Positions 17,770-24,328 of a stretch of 24,328 nt of DNA are shown here, one piece after another. Source of the stretch: an uncultured Gemmatimonadota bacterium (GTDB taxonomy: Bacteria > Gemmatimonadota > Gemmatimonadetes > Gemmatimonadales > GWC2-71-9); the NCBI GenBank assembly GCA_937961295.1, contig CALGOK010000031.1, forward strand, positions 1 through 24,328, given 5' to 3'. The notes beneath the pieces are model-generated. The model did not search any database. It was not told where the DNA came from and saw only the letters and a list, made by a program, of their open reading frames with translations. Position 1 is the first letter of the stretch, and every line of letters begins with the position of its first letter. The position numbers and the translations under genes were made by a program.

Positions 17770-18771
17770 ATGCAACAGGGGATGAACATCTTCGTCGACG
17801 CGAATGTGTTGCTCGGGTTCTACGCGTTATCGCCAGCTGACCTTGAAGAACTCCGGAAGCTGATCGCTCTGATCAAGAGCAAGAAGATCGTATTGTGGAT
17901 GCCAATGCAGGCGCTTGACGAATGCCGTCGCAATCGCCCAAAGGTCGTCGCGGATGCCAGGAGGGTTCTTGCGGAGGCACGGATTGGCGCAACCCTTCCC
18001 GCGATCGCGAGTGGACTGCCGGAACGAACTACCGCTCAGGATGCGCTGAAGACGGCGTACACCGCGCATGCCGCACTTGTGGCGGCGCTTGACGAGAAGA
18101 TTGCGACGAACTCACTCGAGGCAGATCTGGTTATCGACGAGCTTCTTGCACTTGCCGCGGATCTGGAGACAGACAGTCTCATTCAATGTGCACGTGATCG
18201 CAGGGACCTTCGGCGCCCGCCAGGGAAAGGAACCTCACTCGGTGACGCGCTCAACTGGGAAGCGCTCCTTCGCGACGTGCCAGATGGGGAAGACCTCTAT
18301 CTAGTCACTGAAGATCCCGACTTCCGCAGTCCTCTCCACGAGAATGAGCTGCATGAGTATGTGGCAGACGAGTGGCGGAGGCGGAAAGGGGCAGAGGCAA
18401 TCCTGTTTCGATCTCTTGGCGCACTTGCCCGCAAGCACTATCCATCGATTGAGCTCGCGAGTGACGTGCCGAAGCTTGAGGACATCCAGGCCCTTGAGAC
18501 TAGCGCAACGTTTGCCGAAACACACTCGGTTGTCGCTCGTCTCCAGCGCTACGATCTGTTCACGCCAGAACAAGCACACCTACTCATCCGCGCTGCGGCA
18601 GAGAACTCACAAGTTCTCTGGATTGCACGCGACGGCGACGTCTTTGCTCTACTGAAGCGGGTGATAGATGCCCACCGCACGGTACTCGATCCCGGTGCGG
18701 TGTCGCGACTGGAGGCGGAGATGTATCCTCTAGCTTCCAGCAATGACGGAGACGACGAACCGCTGTTCTAG
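17770..18771 (+). CDS. Cassette D: PIN-domain (DUF4935-like) predicted ribonuclease
   Basis: A 333-residue protein whose first half is a PIN domain: NIFVDANVLLGFY (Asp10), ALDECRRNRP (Glu51), SLGDALNWEALL (Asp159) and YLVTEDPDF (Asp182/Asp184) supply the four acidic metal-binding positions in order. The LSPADLEELRKL segment and overall size resemble DUF4935-type PIN proteins rather than the short VapC toxins. The C-terminal third (about 195-333) is not recognised. No antitoxin-like gene accompanies it in the cassette, so a VapBC pair is unlikely. The ATG at 17770 is used, with GGAG about nine bases upstream; Met5 is an alternative start. The stop ends seven bases before the R'' box of attC4. 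A defence or RNA-cleaving role is inferred. Confidence 0.82.
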   Translation: MQQGMNIFVDANVLLGFYALSPADLEELRKLIALIKSKKIVLWMPMQALDECRRNRPKVVADARRVLAEARIGATLPAIASGLPERTTAQDALKTAYTAHAALVAALDEKIATNSLEADLVIDELLALAADLETDSLIQCARDRRDLRRPPGKGTSLGDALNWEALLRDVPDGEDLYLVTEDPDFRSPLHENELHEYVADEWRRRKGAEAILFRSLGALARKHYPSIELASDVPKLEDIQALETSATFAETHSVVARLQRYDLFTPEQAHLLIRAAAENSQVLWIARDGDVFALLKRVIDAHRTVLDPGAVSRLEAEMYPLASSNDGDDEPLF

Positions 18772-18777
18772 CACGCA

Positions 18778-18880
18778 CTCTAACACGCGCTTGCTGCGGT
18801 CGGGGCCAGACGCGCGGTAGATTCCTTGAGCCACGCGCGGGCCTCGGCGGGCCCCGCCGCAGAAGCGCAGGGCGTGAACC
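18778..18880 (+). other. attC4, terminal attC with degenerate right core
   Basis: R'' CTCTAAC (18778-18784), L'' GCGCTTGCTGCGG (18787-18799) and L' CCGCAGAAGCGC (18857-18868) pair perfectly apart from the extra G at 18793. Where R' should be GTTRRRY the sequence is GTGAACC (18874-18880), at the same five-base spacing from L' as in attC1. The crossover G is kept but the TT is lost, which is what one expects where the last cassette meets non-integron DNA. By eye it is very similar to attC1 over most of its length. Confidence 0.88.
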
Positions 18881-19266
18881 GTCCCCGCCCTGACCCCCTG
18901 ATCGCCCCTGCGCCCCCGCCCGTTCGGCGGTACCATTGAGGGGACATCCACCGGAGCCCCCCCGGCATGCCGCACCCCCCGACCGACGTCACCGTGGCGG
19001 GAATCCCGCCTCGTCCCTCCCGATTCTCAACTTCTTCACGCCCCGCCCGTAGAGATTCAGGTCGGCGGAACCCCGAGGGATTGACCCCGGGAGCCCCTGG
19101 GGGCCAGAACAACCACACGTCTCAGGACCCCGCCGCCCGCTTGCGCGGGGGCTGGGCGGGCTCAGGACTCACTTCCGACAATCCACCTGCGTCCAATCCG
19201 TTCCGCCATGCATCCTCCACGGCGTTGGCCATGACTCCACCACGCGCACTCACCACGAGGCTCGCC
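18881..19266. other. Gene-free region upstream of the RND operon
   Basis: The plus frame is open from 18967, but the sequence before 19267 is Pro/Arg/Ser-rich and looks non-coding. A GC-rich hairpin at 19129-19160 is flanked by an eight-base direct repeat CTCAGGAC (19121-19128 and 19161-19168). The near-palindrome CCCCGGGAGCCCCTGGGG lies at about 19085-19102. No convincing promoter could be assigned, though the RND operon promoter should lie here. Confidence 0.5.
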
Positions 19267-20382
19267 ATGTCCGCTGCCCGATCCGCCGGGCTCCTGGTTC
19301 TCGGACTCCTTCTCGCCGCCTGCGGCGGCAGCGACGCCGAGGCTGCCGGCGACGACACCACCGGGGCCGCCGCGCTCGATGCCGGCTCGTCCCTGGCCCT
19401 GCCGGTGGTGGGCGAGGAGGTGATCCGCGGCGACCTCGTCCTCTCGGTCAACGCCACCGGCACCATCAAGAGCGAGGCGCGCGCAGTGGTGGCGGCGGAG
19501 ACGCAGGGCACCGTCGCCGAGGTGCTGGTGCGCCCCGGCGACCGGGTCGCCCGTGACCAGCCGATCGTGCGGCTCGACACCAAGCCGCTCGAGCTGGCGC
19601 TCGCGCGCGCGGAGGCGACGCTCCGCAACGCGCAGGCACGCTACGACACGGAGATCGTCCCCGACTCGGTGGTGAGCGGCCAGCCGCCCTCCGAAGCGCG
19701 CCGCGCCTACGCCCGCGCCCAGTCCGGACTCGAGCAGGCCGAAGTGGATGTGCGCGAGGCCAAGCTCAACCTCGAACGCGCGGTGATCCGGGCACCGTTC
19801 GCGGGCATCGTCGAGCGCGTGGAAGTGGCGGTGGGCGAGCGGATCAACACCGGCGCCGAGGTGGCCGAGGTGGTCGACCTCACCAATCTCCGCGCGGTGG
19901 GCCGCGTGATGGAGCACGACATCCCGCTGCTCGCCTCGGGCGGCGACGCCGAGGTGACCGTCGCCGCGATGCCGGGCGACCCGATCCGCGGCCGGATCGC
20001 CGCCGTGCTGCCGATCGTCGACTCCGCCGGCCGCGCCGGCACGGCGATCGTGCGGATCCGCGGCGACGGCAAGCTGCGCCCCGGGATGTACGTGGACATG
20101 CGACTCGAGGCCAACCGGCTCCCCAACCGCACCATCGTCCCGGCGCGCGCGATCGTCGAGCGCGACGGCCGGCCGCTGGTGTTCAAGGTCAGCAACGGCA
20201 TCGCCGAGTGGGTCTACGTCCAGGCCGGCCGCACCAACGGCCAGCAGACGGAGGTGCTCCCCGATTCGGTGAGCGGCATCGTGCCGCTCTCGCCGGGCGA
20301 CACCGTGCTGGTGGACGGGCACCTCACGCTGACGCACCAGGCGCCGGTGCGCCTGGTGTCGACGCGCGAGACTGAGCAGTAG
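19267..20382 (+). CDS. RND efflux periplasmic adaptor (membrane fusion) lipoprotein
   Basis: A 371-residue adaptor subunit with a lipoprotein signal (lipobox LAAC, Cys19). Domain order is that of the HlyD/AcrA family: first lipoyl half-motif (GTVAEVLVRPGDRVARDQPIV), a helical hairpin of about 75 residues (LALARAEATLRNAQARY, then ARAQSGLEQAEVDVREAKLNL), second lipoyl half (IRAPFAGIVERVEVAVGERI), beta-barrel and membrane-proximal domains (KLRPGMYVDMRLEAN, VPARAIVERDGRPLVFKV). The protein links the inner-membrane RND permease to an outer-membrane channel, which is not in the window. The start at 19267 is preceded by GAGG at six bases. Nine bases separate its stop from the permease gene, so they form an operon. 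Confidence 0.93.
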   Translation: MSAARSAGLLVLGLLLAACGGSDAEAAGDDTTGAAALDAGSSLALPVVGEEVIRGDLVLSVNATGTIKSEARAVVAAETQGTVAEVLVRPGDRVARDQPIVRLDTKPLELALARAEATLRNAQARYDTEIVPDSVVSGQPPSEARRAYARAQSGLEQAEVDVREAKLNLERAVIRAPFAGIVERVEVAVGERINTGAEVAEVVDLTNLRAVGRVMEHDIPLLASGGDAEVTVAAMPGDPIRGRIAAVLPIVDSAGRAGTAIVRIRGDGKLRPGMYVDMRLEANRLPNRTIVPARAIVERDGRPLVFKVSNGIAEWVYVQAGRTNGQQTEVLPDSVSGIVPLSPGDTVLVDGHLTLTHQAPVRLVSTRETEQ

Positions 20383-20391
20383 GCCGCCGCG

Positions 20392-23300
20392 ATGTCGATT
20401 GCCTCGACGGCACTCCGCCGTCCGGTCTCGACCGTGGCCGCCACGCTCGCCCTGGTCCTCCTCGGCGCAGTATCCCTCGGCCGCATGCCGGTGTCGCTCC
20501 TCCCCGACGTGGCGCTGCCGGTGCTCACCATCCGCACCATGTATCCCGGTGCGGCGCCCGAAGAGGTGTCGCGCTTCATCTCCGAGCCGATCGAGACGGC
20601 GGTGGGCAACACCCCCGGCCTGCTCGAGATCCGTTCCGTGGCGCGCAGCGGCGAGGGCACCACCACGCTCCGGTTCAACTGGGGCACCGACATGGCGCGC
20701 GCGGTGCTCACCGTGCGCGAGAACCTCGACAACGCCCGCGCCCAGCTCCCCGAGGGCGCAGAGCGACCGACACTGCTCACCTCCGACCCGGGCGAGCGGC
20801 CGATCGCGGTGCTGGCGCTCACCACCGACGGCGACCTGCGCGCCATCGCGCGCACCGCCGAGGACGTCCACAAACGGCGTCTCGAACAGCTGGCCGGCAT
20901 CGCCTCGGTGGCGGTGGTCGGCGATCCCAAGGACGAGATCCGCGTCGATGTCGATCCGGTCAAGGCACGCGCGCTCGGTCTCACCCCCGACGACATCGCC
21001 ACCGCGATCGACCGCTCCAACGCCACGGCGCAGGGCGGCACCATCAAGCGGGGGCAGTTCCGCTTCTCGGTGCGCACCCTCGCCGAGCTGCGCGATCCGG
21101 TCGAGCTGCGCGACGTGCCGGTCGGCGCCGCTGGCAGCGGCCTCAAGCTGTCGGATGTCGCCACCATCACCCCCGCCTCCGCCGATCCGCGCACCATCGT
21201 GCAGCTCGACGGCGAGGCGGCGGTGGGACTGGTGGTCTACAAGGACGCCGGCGCCAACACCGTCGCGGTCACCCGCGAGCTCGAGGCGTCGCTCGACCTG
21301 CTGCGCGCCGAGTATCCCGACGTCACAATACGCCTGGTCGCGGCGCAGGCTCAGTTCGTCGAGGACGCGCTCAGCAACCTGTCGCAGGAGATCCTGGTCG
21401 GCGGCGCGCTGTCGATCCTGCTGATCCTGCTCTTCCTGCGCGACTGGCGCACGTCGCTCGCCATCGGCCTGATCATCCCGCTCTCGGTGCTGGTGGCGCT
21501 CACGCTGCTCCAGCTCCTCGACGTCACCATCAACATCCTCTCGCTCGGCGGCATGGCGCTCGCCGTGGGCATCCTGGTCGACAACGCCATCGTGGTGGCG
21601 GAGGCCAGCGGCCGATTGCGCGAGGAAGGGATGCCGCCGGTCGAGGCGGCGCGCACCGCCACCGAGCAGGTGACCGGCCCGCTCACCGCCGGCACCCTTA
21701 CCACGCTGCTGGTGTTCGGCCCGATCGTGTTCGTGCAGGGCCTCGCCGCGGCACTGTTCCGCGACCTGTCGCTCAGCGTGGTGATCTCGGTGGGCGCGAG
21801 CCTGGTGCTGGCCCTCACCTTGATGCCCGTGCTCGTCTCATGGGGCCGCGACAAGCGAGGGGCGAAGGGCGAGGAGCGCCCCTCGCGCCTCGCCTCTCGC
21901 CTGTCGCCGCTCTACGCCTTCGGCACCCGACTGGCGGATGCCTACGAGGACGGCATGACCTGGTCGCTGGCGCGGCCGCGCACCGTCTTCGCCATCGCCA
22001 TCGGCGTCACGGCCATCACCTACGTGATCGCGCGCGGCCTGCCGCGCGAGGTGCTGCCGCAGGTGGACGAGGGCACCGTGGTCGCCGATCTCCGGCTGCC
22101 GCCCGGCACCGCCATCGAGGAGACGGTCCGCCAGGCCAGCCGCATCGAGCAGGTGGCCAGCGGGCTCGGCAGCGCCGGAACCTACGTGCGGGTGGGCTAC
22201 GCCACCGACGAGGAGGTGCTGAGCGGTGCCGATCCCGGCTCGCCGGGGAGTGCCACGTTCATCATCCCGGTTCCCGACGGCATGGACGCGCCGGAGTTCG
22301 CCGACGCGCTCCGCCGCGGCCTCCCCGACCTCTCCGCCGCCGGCACGCTGGCGCTCGACCTCGCCGGCCAGTCGGAGTTCGGCTCGCTGATCGGCCGCGA
22401 GGGCCGCATCGTGCGCGTCGAAGTGTCCACGGTGAAGCGCGAGGATGGCGCCATCGCCGCCGAGCGGGTGCGCGGACGGCTGCGCGACATCGCGGGACTC
22501 GCCGACATCCGCGACGCGTTCGCCGAGGCGACGCCGGTGGTGGAACTCACGCTGCGACGCGACCGGCTGGCGCAGATGGGACTCACGCCGCAGGTGGTGA
22601 TCAACGCGCTCAAGGGATCGCTCGGCGGCGTCGAGGCCACCGAGCTGCGCGAGACCGACCGCCGCACGCCGATCCAGGTGCGCTACGCCGGCGCCGCCAA
22701 CGAGGACCTGGCCACCGCCCTCGCCACGCCGGTGCAGGGCGTGCCCGTGGGGCAGCTGGTCAACGTGCACGAGCGGCGCGCCCCGATCGAGGTGGTGCGG
22801 GTCAACCAGCGCCCGGTCCACGTGGTCGAGGCGGTGGTCGAGGAGGGCGGCACCGCGCGCGCCTCCGAGGAAGTGTACGGGGCAATGGAGTCGATGGACT
22901 TCGGCGTCCCCGGCGTGCGCTGGCAAGTGTCCGGCGCCGACGAGGAGCAGCGCCGCACCTCGTCGCAGCTGGCACTCGTCGGCATCCTCGCCGCCGCGCT
23001 GGTGTTCCTGGTGCTGGCCGGCGAGTTCGCGTCGTTCACCACGCCGCTGCTGGTGATGCTCACGGTGCCGCTCGCCGCCATTGGCGGAATCATCGCGCTC
23101 TGGGTCACCGGCCAGTCGCTCAACGCGGTGTCGCTGATCGGCATCGTGGTGATGATCGGCATGGCCGACAACGAGGCGGTGGTCAAGCTCGACGCCATCC
23201 AGCGCTTCCGCGAGGCGGGCCATCCGGTCGACGAAGCGGTCAAGCTCGGCGGCCGCCAGCGGCTCCGCGCCATCACCATGACGCTGCTCACCACCATCAC

Positions 23301-23475
23301 CGGCGTGCTGCCGCTGGTGTTCGGCTGGGGGAGCGGCGGCGAGCTCTACCAGCCGCTCGCCGCGGCGGTGATCGGTGGCTCGGTCACGGCATTGCTGGTG
23401 ACCTTCTTCCTGCTCCCCACCGCCTACGCCGTGGTGGAACGCCGCAAGGATCGCAAGGCGAGGGCCGCGGGATGA
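20392..23475 (+). CDS. RND efflux permease (HAE1-like), first of two
   Basis: A 1027-residue inner-membrane proton-driven pump subunit of normal length, with the two-fold repeat of six TM segments plus periplasmic porter domain each. N-terminal LRRPVSTVAATLALVLLG and LPDVALPVLTIRTMYPGA are family-typical. The TM4 proton-relay motif is VDNAIVVAE (Asp397-Asn398). The TM10 region reads MIGMADNEAVVKLDAI (Asp926, Asn927, Glu928, Lys932), unlike the usual VNNAIVLID. Residues 486-506, in the cytoplasmic link after the first TM bundle, are encoded by an inserted palindromic repeat, yet the frame is intact. Its TGA overlaps the next permease ATG (ATGA). Two adjacent permeases after one adaptor recall MdtABC-type pumps. 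The substrate is unknown. Confidence 0.93.
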   Translation: MSIASTALRRPVSTVAATLALVLLGAVSLGRMPVSLLPDVALPVLTIRTMYPGAAPEEVSRFISEPIETAVGNTPGLLEIRSVARSGEGTTTLRFNWGTDMARAVLTVRENLDNARAQLPEGAERPTLLTSDPGERPIAVLALTTDGDLRAIARTAEDVHKRRLEQLAGIASVAVVGDPKDEIRVDVDPVKARALGLTPDDIATAIDRSNATAQGGTIKRGQFRFSVRTLAELRDPVELRDVPVGAAGSGLKLSDVATITPASADPRTIVQLDGEAAVGLVVYKDAGANTVAVTRELEASLDLLRAEYPDVTIRLVAAQAQFVEDALSNLSQEILVGGALSILLILLFLRDWRTSLAIGLIIPLSVLVALTLLQLLDVTINILSLGGMALAVGILVDNAIVVAEASGRLREEGMPPVEAARTATEQVTGPLTAGTLTTLLVFGPIVFVQGLAAALFRDLSLSVVISVGASLVLALTLMPVLVSWGRDKRGAKGEERPSRLASRLSPLYAFGTRLADAYEDGMTWSLARPRTVFAIAIGVTAITYVIARGLPREVLPQVDEGTVVADLRLPPGTAIEETVRQASRIEQVASGLGSAGTYVRVGYATDEEVLSGADPGSPGSATFIIPVPDGMDAPEFADALRRGLPDLSAAGTLALDLAGQSEFGSLIGREGRIVRVEVSTVKREDGAIAAERVRGRLRDIAGLADIRDAFAEATPVVELTLRRDRLAQMGLTPQVVINALKGSLGGVEATELRETDRRTPIQVRYAGAANEDLATALATPVQGVPVGQLVNVHERRAPIEVVRVNQRPVHVVEAVVEEGGTARASEEVYGAMESMDFGVPGVRWQVSGADEEQRRTSSQLALVGILAAALVFLVLAGEFASFTTPLLVMLTVPLAAIGGIIALWVTGQSLNAVSLIGIVVMIGMADNEAVVKLDAIQRFREAGHPVDEAVKLGGRQRLRAITMTLLTTITGVLPLVFGWGSGGELYQPLAAAVIGGSVTALLVTFFLLPTAYAVVERRKDRKARAAG
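21847..21909. repeat. Palindromic heptamer-family repeat inside the RND permease gene
   Basis: Left arm 21847-21878: a CGCGACAA core, then heptamers GCGAGGG, GCGAAGG, GCGAGGA. The right arm to 21909 has the complementary order ending in CTGTCGCCG. The left arm is almost identical to that of the intergenic copy at 5407-5440, with one base missing after CGACAA; the 10-base loop of that copy is absent. The element encodes residues about 486-506 (RDKRGAKGEERPSRLASRL and following), a basic hydrophilic insert in frame. Confidence 0.85.
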
Positions 23476-24328
23476 TCCGCTGGGCCGCAGGCCGCCCGGC
23501 CGTGATATGGTCGCTCGCCGCGGGGATCATCGTGGCCGGCGCGGTGTCGTTCGCGCGGCTGCCGCTCGCCACCAAGACGCGCGTCGACACCCCGATCATC
23601 AGCGTCTCCGCGGCGTGGACCTTCGCCGCGCCGGAGCTGGTGGAGACCTACATCACGTCGCCGATCGAGGCGGCGATCCAGGGGGTGCGCGGCGTGCGCA
23701 CCATCGAGTCGACGTCGCGCGAGGGGAGCGCCTCGATCCAGGTGGAGCTCGATCCCGAGGCCGACGCCACGATGACCCGGCTGGCGATCCTCGAGCGGAT
23801 GGAGGCGCTGCGCCCCGACCTGCCGCAGCGCGCCCAGCAGACGCTCCGCGTGGGACAGTACGTCCCCGAGGACCTCGCCGAGGCGCCGCTGCTGGAGATC
23901 AACATCACCGGGCCGTACACCCCGGGCGCGCTGTCGCAGATCACCAATGACATCGTGGTGCCGCGCTTCGCCGCGCTCAAGGGGATCGCCGGTTACGACG
24001 TGCGGGGCGAGGCGCAGAACGGCGTGGTGATCACCTACGACGCAACGCGACTCCGCCAGCTCGGCATCGACCCGTCACAGATCCAGCAGGCGCTCGGCAC
24101 CGCGCGCATCATCGACGTGATCGGCGCCGAGCGACTCGGCGCCTCGGAACGCAGCGTGGTGGTGCGCGATGCCCCGGCACGGATCGAGGACCTCGGCCGG
24201 CTGCCGATCACCGGCGCCGCCGGCAAGGTGCACGCGCTCGGCGAGATCGCCGCGATCAGGCCCGAAGAGGACCGCCGCGGCTCGTTCTACCGCCTCAACG
24301 GCCTCACCGCGGTGACCCTCGCGCTCAC
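23472..24328 (+). CDS. RND efflux permease, second of two (partial, runs off the window)
   Basis: The reading frame starts with the ATG overlapping the previous stop (ATGA) and stays open to the window end, giving 285 residues. It begins with a TM segment (PAVIWSLAAGIIVAGAV) and the RND porter-domain pattern: ISVSAAWTFAAPELVETYIT, SPIEAAIQGVRGVRTIEST and REGSASIQVELDPEAD. Compared with the first permease it lacks the canonical LPDV and YPGA motifs (LATKTRVDTPIIS and WTFAAP instead), so it is a diverged paralogue, perhaps a partner subunit in a mixed trimer like MdtB/MdtC. The tail and the TM4 proton-relay residues lie outside the window. Translational coupling to the first permease implies co-expression. 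Confidence 0.88.
   Translation, partial: MIRWAAGRPAVIWSLAAGIIVAGAVSFARLPLATKTRVDTPIISVSAAWTFAAPELVETYITSPIEAAIQGVRGVRTIESTSREGSASIQVELDPEADATMTRLAILERMEALRPDLPQRAQQTLRVGQYVPEDLAEAPLLEINITGPYTPGALSQITNDIVVPRFAALKGIAGYDVRGEAQNGVVITYDATRLRQLGIDPSQIQQALGTARIIDVIGAERLGASERSVVVRDAPARIEDLGRLPITGAAGKVHALGEIAAIRPEEDRRGSFYRLNGLTAVTLAL

Larger units (their letters stand above)
13758..18880 (+). mobile_element. Integrase-less integron cassette array (CALIN-type), four cassettes
   Basis: Four single-gene cassettes in one orientation, each closed by an attC site. Using cleavage between G and TT of the core, the cassettes are 13759-14595, 14596-15874, 15875-17746 and 17747-18874. Each cassette start matches its own end as it must in a circular cassette: cassette A begins TTAGAGTGC and ends in GCACTCTAAC, cassette B begins TTAGAG and ends in CTCTAAC, C begins TTATGG and ends in ACATAAC, D begins TTTGAG and ends in CTCTAAC. 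By eye the DNA is less GC-rich than the flanking genes. No intI is present in the window. At least two, probably three, of the four products resemble phage-defence proteins. Confidence 0.9.

Noticed and set aside
17770..18771. VapC toxin of a toxin-antitoxin pair
   Set aside because: The protein is far too long for VapC, and no small antitoxin gene lies upstream within the cassette.
13352..19266. Integron integrase, phage integrase or transposase gene near the cassettes
   Set aside because: No open frame in this stretch shows tyrosine-recombinase or transposase motifs.

Overview
The window is high-GC bacterial DNA. Several traits fit Gemmatimonadota: three paralogous six-bladed beta-propeller lipoproteins beside a BlaI/BlaR1-type regulator pair, a full-length gcvP, and many GC-rich palindromic and heptanucleotide repeats. 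This is an inference from gene content; there is no rRNA or marker gene to fix the taxon.

Layout. (1) Positions 1-4531, minus strand: the glycine cleavage operon gcvT-gcvH-gcvP, followed at the window edge by four back-to-back perfect hairpins. (2) 4532-5500: a divergent intergenic region built of GGGTGAA heptamers arranged as a large inverted repeat, a small secreted beta-barrel-like protein, and a second palindromic element. (3) 5501-11811: a BlaI-type repressor, an M56 (BlaR1-like) membrane metallopeptidase and a propeller lipoprotein form a translationally coupled minus-strand operon. Two more propeller genes diverge from it; the first is interrupted by one in-frame TGA. A perfect 16-bp palindrome between the two directions is the likely repressor operator. 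(4) 11874-13351: a secreted GlcG/HbpS-like protein and a lipoprotein of the endonuclease/exonuclease/phosphatase fold. (5) 13758-18880: an integron gene-cassette array without a visible integrase (a CALIN-type cluster). It has four attC sites, each with a diagnostic unpaired G, and four single-gene cassettes: a secreted Cys-containing protein, an AbiJ-like/Abi_C protein with a HEPN RX6H motif, an AIPR-family protein with a PD-(D/E)xK-like N-terminus, and a PIN-domain protein. (6) 19267-24328: an RND efflux operon with a lipoprotein adaptor and two permeases, the second cut by the window end.

The most interesting content is the cassette array: a compact set of predicted nuclease-type defence genes held as mobile cassettes. 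Its left end has a clean G^TTAGAG cassette boundary but no attC before it. Its last attC lacks the TT of the crossover core. Together these suggest insertion at a chromosomal secondary site, and the empty site can be predicted. The second theme is a family of heptamer-based palindromes. One copy lies between genes and a near-identical copy sits in frame inside the RND permease gene. Triple heptamers (21 bp, so frame-preserving) also occur inside gcvP and inside a propeller lipoprotein gene.
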